A DNA stretch of 64,000 nucleotides from Epinephelus fuscoguttatus (taxonomy: Eukaryota > Chordata > Actinopteri > Perciformes > Serranidae), in contig NC_064761.1 in the NCBI RefSeq assembly GCF_011397635.1, forward strand, positions 38,094,143-38,158,142. Direction: 5' to 3'. Below are positions 45,434 through 57,349 of this stretch, one piece after another. Under the pieces are notes generated by a model. That model ran no database searches and was not told the DNA's origin. It saw only the letters and a program-made list of their open reading frames with translations. Both the position numbers and the translations under genes were made by a program. The stretch's first letter is position 1. Each line of letters starts with the position of its first letter.

Positions 45434-46477
45434 AGGGCCAGTGTGTAAAATGGGTTGAAAACCGTTGAAAACAGTGACATCAGTGGTCAAATTCTAGATT
45501 GCAGGGCTCACTCGCTCACCCCTCCCGTCGGGTAAATGACGGTGGCCTCGTAAGGACAAAAAGCTTTGCGCAGACATGAGTTTTTCAGGAGTAGGTCTAT
45601 CTAGCAACGAGGTGAATGTTTATTTAGAAATCTAAACCATGTTACGATATTGTAATGAATCCATCACGAGCAGGAGACCAGAGGAGAGTTCGGGAAAAAG
45701 GCCCGTTTATTTGAGCACTCCAAAAACTCCGGTAACACTCCAGGCGGTAAAAGACTCCGTCCCAAACTCTGACTCTTCTAGCGTAACAGACACACTCCAT
45801 ACACACATACTCGTTTACAATACCAAGCAGGGACCCCCCGCCCCTTTCTGCTCCGCTAACCTCCAGCCCGCACACTGACTGACAGCGTAGCCTGTAAACA
45901 GAGCTCAGCTGTTTATTTAGCCTAGTAATATTTCCGGACTATAGTAGCTGCAATGGACGACTTTGAACGTGATTTTGAAGAGTTTCTTGTAGCGGACACA
46001 GACCCAGAGCCATACTTGTTTGAGCCGGAGCATACAGATGAGGAACTTAGATGCTGAGCGGGCGAGACGAGAGGCTGAATCCGCCGCTCACATTTTGCTG
46101 CACAGAATGGGATTCGGTGCTACTGCTACCATCGTTGGGGAGATATATCATCAGGAGGAAAAGCGCCGCAGAGAGTGCATCACAAGGAGTGAAGGTGCGT
46201 CTTCTTTTCCTTGCAGATGACGGTTCGGGTTCATTCTCTCCTGTTGCGTGGTAAGTGTGGTCCATTCGCAAACTTTATAACTAAAAAAAAAATTTCACTA
46301 CTCTCTATCGACGAACTACTAACACTCTGCTGTTTCCTCCTCCTCCTTCTTCCTTCCGCTGTCTTCGTTGGTTCATTTCCACGCAAAACGCGTTCTCTGG
46401 CTGGCTGGATTGTCCGCTCGGTCTGCCGTACATACACGGCGGCGCAAGATGGCGACCTCTCTAAAGCAAGGCCCTTG

Positions 46478-46510
<33 letters not shown>

Positions 46511-46650
46511 CATAATTATAAGGTTACAAAAAACAAACTAATTTTATTTTATAGCAATTGTACACTTATATATACATATTAATGGGTAGAATATTCAGAT
46601 TCAGATTCAGATTTGATAATAAACCAGGCCAAATATTACACACTGGCCCT
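45434..46650 (+). mobile_element. TTAA-target element with a disrupted ORF, ube3a intron 1
   Basis: Inverted ends AGGGCCAGTGTGTAAAAT and, on the opposite strand, AGGGCCAGTGTGTAATAT are each flanked by TTAA (45430-45433 and 46651-46654), a target duplication typical of Kolobok and piggyBac superfamilies. From ATG 45953 the + strand reads MDDFERDFEEFLVADTDPEP then FEPEHTDEELR and stops; the frame continues one register away as ERARREAESAAHILLHRMG and EKRRRECITR. This resembles the repeat-borne fish proteins with a P2X7-like cysteine motif, but the cysteine cluster is absent. A (TA)15 run is at 46479-46508. Confidence 0.6.
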
Positions 46651-47033
46651 TTAAAATGATCTGACACCCCTCCCCCTCACAAGTAACGGTCATTCCCTAA
46701 ATAGTTCCGTCATTCTTCATGACACCTCCCGGACACCGTAGCTACCATTCGAAACACTGATATGCTAATAAATAACGGTAAATAACGGTGTTATTTATAT
46801 TTCGCTTGGTTAAATAACATGTAACGTTAGTCCACATTTCACCAACAACGTGATATGACACAAACCTGACAGCTGACCCTCGCTAACTGTCACACAGCTC
46901 TGTTTTTACAGGTTACAGTAATTTCTGCGGCTAACTGCTTTAAGCTAGCTAATTAAACAAAGCTACGGAAGTGAACACAGCATAAATCAACGTTAGCTTC
47001 AGTGTCATTTGACGGCCAGCTTCATGTACTCAC

Positions 47034-47290
47034 CTGTGATATGAACAGGAGTAAAGTTCCTGTGTGTGCCTCTGTCAGTGACAGTGCAAAAAAACCCGTG
47101 CTGTCAGTGTGAGAGCTGCAGTTTGAGCCACATTCAGTCCGCTGCTGTCTGCGCCGCTGCGAGTCAACCTGCTGAGATTTAACCGCACGGAGCCTGAAGA
47201 AGACTCACTGTGACAGCGTGAGGAAGAGTTAGCTTGGTACTTTAGTTAATAAATCAGAGCAGAATAGCCTTCTCTACCATCTTGTAAACA
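47034..47290 (-). promoter_or_regulatory. ube3a: ube3a CpG-rich first non-coding exon and promoter
   Basis: CpG density is high between about 47080 and 47345. A consensus donor on - (ATCACAG/GTGAGTAC, exon ends 47034) would close a non-coding first exon. On - CAAGATGG near 47280 is a YY1-like initiator-proximal motif, and TGACGT-type half-sites occur just upstream (TACGTCACGC). Position, about 3.5 kb before the next ube3a exon on the same strand, fits a housekeeping-type promoter. The exact start site is not known. Confidence 0.5.
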
Positions 47291-47399
47291 ACAGCGTGAC
47301 GTATCCCGGCATGCAGCGCGGGGCTGTCAGACATCACGCCCCCCTCCCTCCTCTACCGACACCCGCAGAAATACACTCTGAATAAACAATGCGGAAATA

Positions 47400-48700
47400 C
47401 ACCCTAAATAAACAATATCACCCTAAAATATAATACAACCTAATATACTAAACTGAATATTTCACTACTTACTGTTAAAACTGGACGGTATGTCAGTGTA
47501 GAAAAAGTTTTGTTGAATGTGCTAACCCAGAAAACTTTGTTTCAGTTTGTCCTTTTTACTTGGAACTGCTCAGTCTACTTTTATTTAGTAAAATAAAAAC
47601 AGACATTAATTTATAAATCTGGATTATGACCGTCTGTATCAGGATAAACTGTGGGTTTGTAGCAGCTCTTTTTCACTGTTCAGTTCATCTGAAACTCAAT
47701 ATTTCAAATATATTATCAGTAGTCTACTTTAAAATATGATTTATTTTATTTTTAAAAATATTTTTGCCCTTTGTTTTTTTTTCTTTCTTGTATGCACAAG
47801 ATGTAGGGTAAATTCAGGTCATATACTTTTTAGTCGATCACAAAAAACAAACAAATGTTGCCTAACTATTCATTAAAACCCCTTTCCAAAATAAATAAAT
47901 AAATTGGATTGAATAAATCTTTTTATGATAAGTCAAATATTAATAAAATGTAACATCTTACATCTATTTTTGTTGTCACCCTTATTGTTTCTTGTAGCTG
48001 CAGCACTCTTTGTAACATGCCACATGGCTAACCTTGCAAGTTCTGGGACCAGAATCTTTGCACTGCCCATCCAGACCAGTCAAAATGACTGCTTCATGTC
48101 CAGCACATTTGCAGTAAAAATACAATAATATGTTTGGGGTTATATTTTAAGAGCCCAAGATGTACAACCTAATTTGTCCCATGATTTTACCTGACGTCTC
48201 ACATTATCTGACTTGTAATCCCATGTGGGACGGGGCAGATGTTTTGCACACTGATTTAACTAGGCAGAACGTTTAAGGTTCTTTGCTGTTATATCGCAGC
48301 ATTTCAGTCTGTTCGAGCTGCTCCTACAGTCATCATTCAAATAACTTTGAACCTTAAGTTATTAAGCAAAAATGATACACAAAGGCAATTCTAAACTGAA
48401 AAAAATCACATAAAGTGATAAATACTCTTTGACCCTAAAAGAATTCATGATTTATGACTATAAACATAAAAACAAAGGTCATCACATGTATGTTTTTTTC
48501 TGTGAGCATCATTTAAACACTTAATGAATTTATTCACTATGTGTATTAGTGCGACTATATCCATGTCTTGGCTTACAATACAACAATGTAAAATACTCTG
48601 TTACAGTTACACATAAGGTCCATTTTAGGTAAAAGTACAAAAGTATTATCAACAAAATGTCAATAAAAGTACTCACTATGAGGAAATATGTGCCCTGTGA
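47400..48700. other. Upstream of ube3a, no gene recognised
   Basis: AT-rich with no exon, RNA gene or clear repeat boundary. About 48610-48690 has short AAAAGTACAAAAGTATTA motifs like the 16625 family. Confidence 0.4.
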
Positions 48701-48712
48701 GTTTTATTATGA

Positions 48713-49460
48713 TACACCGATCAGCCAGAACATTCAAACCACTGACAGGTGAAGTGAATAACTGAGATTATTTTGTTCCAATGCATTGTTCTGCTGGGAA
48801 ACCTTTGCTTCTGGCATTCATGTGGATACCACCTGACATGTTCCACCCACTCAAACACCGTTGCAGACCAAGTACCCCCCCTCATGGCAACAGTACTCCC
48901 CAATGGCAGTGGCCCCCCAGCAGGATAATGTGCCATGCCACACTGCAAACATGGCTCAGGAATGGCCCAAAGATGTGACAAAGACCTCAAAGTGTCAACC
49001 TGGCCTCCAAATTCCCCAGATCCCAATCTGAATGAGCATCTGTGGCACGTGCCATTAACCCACCTCACAACCCACTGGACTAAATGGATCTGCTGCCAAC
49101 GCACTGGTGCCAGACACCGCAGGACACTCCCAGAGATCCTGTGTCCATGCCTCCACAGGTCAGAGCCAAGTCCCATCCAAGGAGGCCCCACCTTGGATTA
49201 GGGTACATCTGGGGTACCGGCACATCACAAGAATCCTTGAGCAGATTGGGATCTGGGGAATTTGGAGGCCAGGTTGACACTTTGAGGTCTTTGTCACATT
49301 CCTTGGGCCATTCCTGAGCCATGTTTGCAGTGTGGCATGGCGCATTATCCTGCTGGGGGGCCACTGCCACTGGGGAGTACTGTTGCCATGAGGGGGGGTA
49401 CTTGGTCTGCAACAATGTTTGAGTGGGTGGAACATGTCAGGTGGTATCCACATGAATGCT
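48713..49460. mobile_element. Foldback Tc1/mariner derivative with transposase sequence in both arms
   Basis: It starts TACACCGATCAGCCAGAACA (TA target). About 230 bp at 48800-49030 is complementary to 49235-49465. Each arm, read inward, encodes degraded DDE transposase: QQDNAPCHTANMAQEWP, then STWPPNSPDPNL on the right arm (-), with the equivalent motifs on the left arm (+). After EHLW the left arm continues towards a transposase C-terminus (about 49100-49190). The right terminus is truncated, lacking about 100 bp of the end. The centre has GGTACCGGCACATCACAAGA, shared with the 27241-28055 copy. Confidence 0.75.
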
Positions 49461-49469
49461 ATTTTTATA

Positions 49470-50390
49470 TTGTATTTTTTCTTTTGGAATGATGTGAAAA
49501 AGTGTGTCATTTTGCCACAGACCTACTATCAGTAAGTAATTCCATGCAGTATCACTCTACCAATTAGTCGTTGCCTCTGACTGCTGAACAGAACTCATGA
49601 GTCGAGCTGTTTATTCAAACATTTGTTATATACATTTTGGGTAAAATCTGAAAAATTTATATTACACATCTCTGCAGGAAAGTGTTGATGGAGGCCCAGA
49701 CAAAGTACAATCTCATTCATAAGCCCTAAAACATATTCATAAACCATAAATAAAACCGGCTGTACCTCAGGTAAAACCCTGCCGTCTCATTCTGCAGTAT
49801 GACCTTGTAAATTATGCATTATCTACTTCATGTACATTGCTCTTATGGTGCTGAGGAGATGTTTGTTATTCTGTCAGCATTGGAGCGTGACATGGAGCTT
49901 TACACTGAGTGTGACTTGGTGGTTTCTTTGGGTCACATATACAAAGGTTTTACATGACAGTACAGATGGAAACTAGATCAGAAGGAGAAATATTCATATT
50001 CTTACAATAACTGAGTGCATTCAGCATGATCCTGTCTACTTCTTATATTTATTATTAATAGATATGTGCTCAAATTATCATCAAACAAGAGAGAATACAA
50101 ATAAATATATACTTTTAAGCACTGATTACCACCCTTCCTTCTCTCTATCCGGGCTCATACATGTAACACTGATGTAGTACATGGCTGCAGTAACACACGT
50201 GGCCACTGGGAGTCACTGTAAGGACACTTTTAATGTAATGAACTCACAAGGTGATTGATTTCTTTGTATCGTTTTTCCTTCACTGTAGATTATTAATTGC
50301 ACATTATAATGTAGATAACAACAGAGAGAGTTAAAATAGTCTCCCAAACCGTCTGAGATCCTGAGTCATTTTAATGAGGAGTTTTCTCAC
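49470..50390. other. No gene recognised
   Basis: Non-coding AT-rich sequence. No element boundary, RNA gene or exon seen. Confidence 0.4.
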
Positions 50391-50394
50391 AAAA

Positions 50395-51190
50395 TAATAA
50401 TTTGGTATTGTTTCTCATTATTTTGACAAAGTTTCCAATTATTTTGGGATACTAACTGAATATATTTTAGATATTAAATCATTATTTTCAGAAAGTTATA
50501 TCAAGATACAGTGTCAATTTTTTAAAACACCAAGTCGTTATTTTGAGATACTAAGTCATTATTTTAAGTAACTATTGTAATACTAAGTCATTTTTTAAAG
50601 ACTTAGTCGTTATTTTAGATACTAAGTCATTTTGAAAAAGTTTTTCATTGTTTCCAGATACTAAATCATTAAAAAAAAATACTAAGTCATTATTTTTGAA
50701 TAAGTTTTTATCATTTTAAGAAACTAAGTAATTATTTTAAATACTAAGCCATTGTCTAGGCAAGCTTTCTTATTATTTTCAGATACAAAATGATTTTCTA
50801 AAAATATTAAGTCATTATTTTTGAAAAAGTTTTTCATTATTTTCAGAGACTAAGTCATTTTTAAAAATACTAAGTCATTATTTTTGAGAAAGTTTTTCAT
50901 TATTTTCAGATACTGAGTCATTTTTAAAAATACTAAGTCATTATTTTGAGAAAATATTTCATGATTTTCAGCTATAGATCAATTTTTTTTACAATACTAA
51001 GTTAATTTTTTGACAAAGTTTCGTATCATTTTGAGATACTAAGTCATTTTTAAAATACTAAGTCATTGTTTAGACAACGTTTCGTATCATTTTCAGATAC
51101 TATAAGTCATTTATTTACAATAATAATTTATTGTTTTTGAGTCATATTCTACAAATACCAAGTCATTATTTTGAGAAATTTTCTCATTAA
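50395..51190. repeat. Diverged ACTAAGTCATTATTTT minisatellite
   Basis: The core (A)TACTAAGTCATT recurs more than 15 times, alternating with ATTTTGAGA/AAAGTTT and TCATTATTTTCAGATACTAA. Spacing is irregular, roughly 20-60 bp. It is more diverged than the 60.9-62.0 kb array, suggesting greater age. No coding potential. Confidence 0.8.
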
Positions 51191-51199
51191 ACTGACTCA

Positions 51200-52815
51200 C
51201 AGGATCTTTTCTTTTTCATCACACTGGCAGAAACAGGCTTTCATACCTCCCTGATTATTATCCTCTTTGACCGTTCATTATTTTGTCTCAGTTTTGAAGG
51301 AATGTTAAGAACAACTTCATAAAAGACGCCCAGTCTGATGATGCACTCACTCACAGTTGACAGAAATGGAAAAGGAGGTGACTCCATTAATCTGCACTAC
51401 AGCCTGAGCTTCATCACACACAGGAATTTGTCTCATCATTTCTCAGTAACCCTTGTGCTCTGGTCTTGTTATGTTTAATGCTTCAGATGGAGGAAATTGG
51501 GGCTTTAGCAGCCACTGATTCAGGTGAAGCTCTCAAAATGAACATTAGCCGACACTGTGGTCATTGCTTCCTACTGTATGTGTGATAATCTATGGTTATA
51601 TCCGTCCCTCCCAGCCATTTGATATGGATTAAGAGTGCCTAAAATCGACATCATCATGGCACATCACTTTTCATGGAGCATATCAATTAACCTCAGTTGT
51701 ACTGTTGGCAGTTTGGGATATGTGGCTGCAGGGTGGTACAGAGTTCAGCAGAGGACACTGAAGGTTACGTGTAGGACAGGGCTGTAGCGTGGACCGGAGG
51801 ATTATTGTATCATGGTTGTTAAGTGATTCCTGGACGTGTGCCATACAGCGGACAGAGACAGGGGTCACTGAGGCAATAACACAGAGCTGATGTCTTCTGT
51901 GATCGGGATCTGTGAACGAGAGGCATGAAGGCCGCGTCTGATCGGCCCTCTCACCTCTGGCTCATAATCCACGCTCAGCGGCTCAGGGGATTTTCAGCAC
52001 TTCAGCAGAGTGTGAATGTTGACATCATCAGAACACGCGGGCAAACAGTCGACTGAAATGTTTACGAGGCAGAAACAAGGAGCTTGCTTATATCACACTG
52101 TTTCCACAGCATGAAGGTCCTCTGATAAAAACAGTTCAGACTGAAATATCTCAACAACTACTGGATGGATCGCCATGACATTTTGTTCAGATATAACAGA
52201 TAAAGATCCCTAAAGCCTCAGAAATGCTTTGCACATGGACATGAGCTGACACGGATTGTGATGACAAAAAGTTTGGCTTTTTATACCCTCTGCGGCTTCT
52301 CCTCACAGCAAGCAGATACTCTCCAAAACTGTAGGGGGCAGTGTATCGAAAACTCACATCTATAGAATGTTTCTCCACCTATACGAATCTGCATTATTAG
52401 GAAATCTTGGATGTTTTTCCCGGTGACTACTTGCAGTGCTGCGAGAAAATCCCCTGTGGTCCAACAAGCATTTCCACTGCAGGCCACCATTATGAAAAAT
52501 GCGTCTGTAAAACTGTTGACAGGACACTTTGAACCCAATTATGACTCTTTCTATTATACATTTTTGAGCAGTGGTGGTTTTACATTTGCAAATATTTCCT
52601 CAAGCTGAGAAAAAAAAAATCTGTGACATCATTACAATGTAAAGTCTATGAACCAAGTGGGAACTTGTGGGGCCAGCAGGACACACTTGACTGTGGACGC
52701 AAACCTGAACGCTAGAACCCTTTTTTTCATATGCATCAGAGAACCAACTCTATTACAATGAATAGGTGCCATCTTGGGGTCTCTCGTCATTTGTGTGGCT
52801 GTGGGCACGGCCATC
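51200..52815. other. No gene recognised; short repeat at about 52136-52200
   Basis: CAGACTGAAATATCTCAACA followed by ACTACTGGATGGATCGCCAT is a motif common in fish interspersed repeats. The rest shows short open frames only. Confidence 0.4.
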
Positions 52816-52934
52816 ACACAGTCAGTACGTTTACATGCAGCTTGAGAAAATCGAATTATTGGCTTAGTCCAACTGAAACTGGAGTATCCGTAGCTCAGCG
52901 AACACACCTAGGTAATTCGATTGAAAATCAAACT

Positions 52935-53125
52935 TGGGGTGTCAGTGGTTTAGTGGTAGAGCAGGCGCCCCATGTACAAGGCTGTTGCTGCAGCGGCCAG
53001 GGTTTGACTCCAGCCTGTGGCCCTTTGCTGCATGTCACTCCCTCTCTCTCTCCCCCTTTCACACTTGTCTGTCCTATCAAATAAAGGCTAAAAATGCCCC
53101 AAAAAATATCTTTAAAAAAAAAAAA
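52935..53125 (+). mobile_element. tRNA-derived SINE with 12-bp target duplication
   Basis: Box A-like TGGTTTAGTGGTAGAGCAGG and box B-like GGTTTGACTCC (53001-53011) mark a tRNA-related head. The tail has ATCAAATAAAGGCTAAAAAT and an A run. Identical GAAAATCAAACT flanks (52923-52934 and 53126-53137) are the target-site duplication, so the insertion is young enough to keep it intact. Confidence 0.85.
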
Positions 53126-53286
53126 GAAAATCAAACTATTGCTGCATGTATCCACTCAGTCCAACTGGAGTCGGAGTTGGCGTTCTGCCCATGCACCACT
53201 TTTTCTTTCGCGGGTTTTCACCCAGAAGAAGAAGGAGATGACGTAGTGCAGCAACTCCTGGAAAAACAAACAAACAAACAAACACC

Positions 53287-53466
53287 ATGGCGGCCAAGAA
53301 GCAGAAGATGCACTTCTGGACAAATGAGGACACTACATTCATGCTCCGTCAGCTAAAAGAGCTAAACATTTTGAAGTTTATGGATGGTAGGAGGATGCGA
53401 AACACGGATTTATTCAAAAAAGTTTTTGAACAAGAACTGGAACTAGTTCAATACACACTATATTAA
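53287..53466 (+). CDS. Myb/SANT-like DNA-binding fragment inside a mobile element
   Basis: 59 codons from ATG to TAA: a basic start MAAKKQKMHFWTNEDTTFML, then RQLKELNILKFMDGRRMRN and DLFKKVFEQELE. The W...E...L..LK...IL..MDG pattern is that of the Myb/SANT-like domain found in the accessory protein of Harbinger transposons and in host genes derived from it. It is about the length of one domain and lacks the downstream helix and C-terminal region, so it is probably a truncated remnant. Whether it is transcribed is unknown. Confidence 0.5.
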   Translation: MAAKKQKMHFWTNEDTTFMLRQLKELNILKFMDGRRMRNTDLFKKVFEQELELVQYTLY

Positions 53467-53639
53467 AAAGGACACAGCGCAGCCTATCGAGGCAGAGTCA
53501 AGCATACTTGGTCAGAAATTCGATTTTCTCTAGCTGCATGTATACTCAGACAAGATGAGAAATCCGACTTGACTGATTAGCCGAGCTACGAGCTTAGCTC
53601 GACTACTGCGTGCATGTAAACGTACTGACTGAAACACTT

Positions 53640-55660
53640 TCAGCTGGGTGTCAGCTTACTAGCATGTAGGACGTAGGGGGAGGGTCTACTGGCAGAACAT
53701 GTTTTCATCAATATAAAAACACTTAAAACCCACATACTCAGCTCTGCTGCTCATCCCACAAATGTATGTTCCTTACAAATGTGGCACCATTTAAAGAGAA
53801 ATAAACAGGCTTTCCAGCGGTATAAGATTTATTGCCAAGAAGTTACAACAAAGAAATAATCTACCAAACACAAATTTCCTTACTTTTTGTGCTTAGTTTA
53901 CATGGGGAGTTGGTCCTCTTCTACAGAGCATGCCATGTTGTCTTTTTACGGTGGCCGAGACAAACAAAACACTGGCATTACAGAGGGCCTTTTGCATTTG
54001 TGTGTTACCTAAAGGCCACCTTTAGGTCTCGACTACACACTTAAAAGGGAGGACTGAGCAGAGGAATATTCAGTTGGTTGCAATGTGTAACTTCACCACT
54101 AGATGTCACTGAATCCCACACACTGCTCCTTTAAATGATCACAGAAATATGACAATAACAATATTTATTATTAGTCTTGTTTCCTCCTACAGGGGAACTG
54201 TTGACTATAAATTACCCGTAGGTGTTTGACTGTCTTTGTGTTTTCTGTCCAGTGTGTGTCCCTGCCGTCTCTGTTGGACGGTTTCCTGTGTCAGTGGGAA
54301 GTTAGCCTGGAAGAGAGCAATAATGCTTTGGCTAAATCACTCCTACGTGATAGTGCAGGATGAAGCCGTACAATGCCTCCACCAACTGGAAGACAGATGG
54401 CCCTGGCTCACAAGCAGCCTTCATTTGTTATTTGGAATCAAAAGTGATGCGGTGTGTAGCTCCTCTGGTGTGAATGAACAAGTCCTCAAGTCTTCTCGGG
54501 AAAACTCAACACTTTGAGGAGTGGAGAGGAGGAGAGGCTGCAGGGCTTTTAAAGCATAAACGATTCTCATAATCCAGCCCTGTGACGGCTTCATTGGACC
54601 AGGTTATTTACGAGGCAGCTTGGGAAATTGAAAATATCCTGATTTAAGCTTGTTAAAACTACAGGTCATGAGGCTGGTCCAGGCGACTTTAATGACCAGA
54701 ATCAATGAAGCTCCTCTGTGATAAAATGCAAATCAAACTCTATTAGCTTCTGCAGCATTTGCATCCCGTCTGTCTGCAGACTACAGGTAATCAAAAAAGT
54801 AATTAGAGAAAATGAAAGAAGACTAGAGGAGACTGTGAGAAATCCTGTTTAATTAAATTATCAATCTTTCTCATGAATTCTCAGAACAAAACATGTGACG
54901 CACTACATGACAAAATCCATTTTTATTGCATGTGCTGCTCATCTAATGCCACAGAGAGCAGGCAAATCACACAAAACATTGTTGTGCAGAGACCGAAGCT
55001 TTGCACAATGGCACAAAAGTTCCACACTTACACACACAGTTTGCAGAAAAAAACAGCTGATCAATCCGCCTGGTTTACACTTGGGCTTTGAAAGAGATGG
55101 AGGGAGCAGCGCTGCGAGGGGAGAGGAGTCATCATTATCTCTGGGTTCAGATGAGGGATCTGCTCTTGCAAAGTGCAGCGGCGGTCAGTAATTTGGCCGT
55201 CCCGTTGCAGCGGCTCACTAAAGGCAGCATCAGCAGAGCCTCGTCTGTCCCTTCTCCCTCAGTGTGCCTTAAAAATAAACATTAATAACGTCCCACACCT
55301 CTAGAAAGCCGTCGCAGATGTTATGCACACCAGGCAAAGACACACCGCTGCAACGCCAGGCCAAAGATCATCCATCTTCTGAAGGCCTCTTATGTCACAC
55401 TTTGGTACAGATGTGTGAACAGGTGAGAACAGAAACACAGAGGGATGAATTTATGTAGATATATCACTGAGACATAAGACTACTTGCTCCAGATATTCGA
55501 GTGTCTTTCAAAGGTACAATGTCACCACGAAAGGTTTGCACTGTCAATTCAAGACCACTAAAAGTTTGTTGCCATCAACAAACCCACCAGATTCCATTAA
55601 AATAAAGTCATTTTAGCATGTACAGAGGCAGCATGTTTTCACATCTAACTGGATGAATTA
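53640..55660. other. No gene recognised; TTAA-family end at 54060-54133
   Basis: CACCACTAGATGTCACTGAA then TCCCACACACTGCTCCTTTAA is a right end of the family at 58731-59417. Other short open frames (for example 93 codons on + at 54236) have no recognisable domain. Confidence 0.4.
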
Positions 55661-55669
55661 AGTGTTTAT

Positions 55670-55890
55670 TTCTGGAGCCTGTCCCAGCTGACACTGGGCG
55701 AGAGGCAGGGTTCACTCTGGACAGGTCACCAGACTATCACAGGGCTGACACATAGAGACACACAACCATTCACACTCACAGTCACACCTACGGACAATTT
55801 AGAGTCACCAGTTAACCTGCATGTCTTTGGACTGTGGGAGGAAGCTGGAGTACCTGGAGGAAACCCACGCTGACATTGAACAGTGACCTC
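55670..55890 (+). repeat. Interspersed repeat (GGACAATTTAGAGTCACC family)
   Basis: It includes CCCAGCTGACACTGGGCGAG, AGGTCACCAGACTATCACAG and CTACGGACAATTTAGAGTCA, a longer 5' portion than the copy at 11970-12170. No intact coding sequence. Confidence 0.65.
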
Positions 55891-56278
55891 AGCCACCTCT
55901 GAACAATTTATAATAACAATATAGACATTGTTCAGGGATGGCTTTGGTTCGATATTGGGGCACAGAGGTACACATATATACATGTATATATTTTTTGATT
56001 TATTCTTATGATCATGGGCTACTGGTGTGGCATGTCACATGACTGGCTTAGACAGCACTATCGGTATTTAAGAATGTGACTTTCTGTCATGTATCAGAAG
56101 TCTGCGGAAAAGCTGTGTGGCTCAAAATGTCACTCTGCATTAAAATCCTTCTAAACAGGAGTTACTTGGTGTACCCTTCAATGTTTTAACTCAGATGTAC
56201 AGCAGCAATAATATGAAAACTCAGTCTTTCTCTGAAGCTGCTCCTTCAACCTTAAATGGAAGATTTGTAGTGAGACTA

Positions 56279-56872
56279 TAGACCCGTTTCCACCGCAGTA
56301 ATTTTACGGGGCCGGGGCTGTTGGTGCGTGTCTCCACCGCAGGAACCACCCCCGAAGGACAGAGTTCCAGAACTTTTACAGGGGCTAAACAAGTCCCTGC
56401 CTCGGAGTAGGTACTCAGAACAGCCCCGAAAAACTCCTGGGTGGGGCTTGGGGTTTACTTGGTGCTGATTGGATATACTCAAGGCAGAGATGTGACATCA
56501 ACAGAAAGCAACAAAACAGCCGGCATTTTTAAAACTCAGCAGACAAGGAGTCGCATTTTTAAACCAAGAGACATGCCAGAGACCCAGCAACCACCTCAGC
56601 TCCTTCCATGTTGATAATCGTCTTTCTTATGTCTGCTTTCTTCTCCTTACTTCTGCTTCTTCTTCTTTGTTGTTGTTCTTCTTTGTTTGTTTCTTTGCCG
56701 CGTCGCCCCGGTTAAAATGGTCGCGCAACGATTACATCACATACAGGAACCTTCCTCCTACTCCACCCTCTCAGTGGAGACACGGCGGTTGAGAGAGCCG
56801 AGTGAGAGGACGTTCCTGTAAAGTTCCTGCCCCCCAAATAATACCAGGAACTTCTTCAGTGGAAACGGGCCT
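56279..56872. mobile_element. Non-autonomous element with AGACCCGTTTCCAC ends
   Basis: The left end GACCCGTTTCCACCGCAGTA is inverted at the right (CAGTGGAAACGGGCCTG). Subterminal blocks are also inverted (AGGAAC/GTTCCTG motifs). Contains GC-richer interior and no transposase. Superfamily unassigned. Confidence 0.6.
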
Positions 56873-56919
56873 GATGTGACAGTTGCTGAACAGCGGCGGC
56901 TGTAGCCACAAGTGGAAAT

Positions 56920-57345
56920 TACAGGAAATTGCTAAAAAGAGAAAATTAAAAACAAGAAAATTAGTTGAAAAAAAGAAAGGAAAGGAAAAATAAAAGCAAG
57001 TTAAAAACAAACAAGGATATGATCTAAAAAAAAAAGGCTTAAAAATGATAAGAATTCTGACATAATTTTAAATATATAATAGCGATAATTATAAATATAG
57101 TTTTTCCCTAGCTTTTTAAAAATAATTTTTTATTTTTGGAAAATTTCTTACCAAATTGCTCATTGCCTTTCCCCTCATGTTTTTGAAAGAAATTTCAATA
57201 AATTTGTAAAAAGACAAAATTAAAAACAAGAATATTAGTTAAAAAAAAGTTAAAATAAAAAACAAAAAAAGGAAATTATTAAAAATATGGTTTAAAAATT
57301 ATAATAATTCTGTGCCATAATTTAAAATATCTAATTACTGTTTTG
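56920..57345. repeat. Tandem duplication, ~260-bp spacing
   Basis: About 170 bp recurs once: AAAATTAAAAACAAGAAAAT and GAATTCTGACATAATTTTAA in the first copy, ACAAAATTAAAAACAAGAAT and AATTCTGTGCCATAATTTAA in the second. The DNA is very A-rich. Confidence 0.6.
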
Positions 57346-57349
57346 TTTT

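Larger units (their letters stand above)
52819..53631 (+). mobile_element. Inverted-repeat element encoding a Myb/SANT-like fragment
   Basis: The ends are CAGTCAGTACGTTTACATG and its exact inverse at 53613-53631. The interior holds a nested tRNA-derived SINE (52935-53125) and the ORF at 53287-53466. The ORF type suggests a Harbinger-like origin, but no TWA target duplication is visible, so the superfamily is left open. Confidence 0.65.

Noticed and set aside
52946..53011. Possible tRNA gene
   Set aside because: Box A- and box B-like motifs are present, but the sequence does not fold into a full cloverleaf that I can draw, and it continues into a SINE tail with target duplications.
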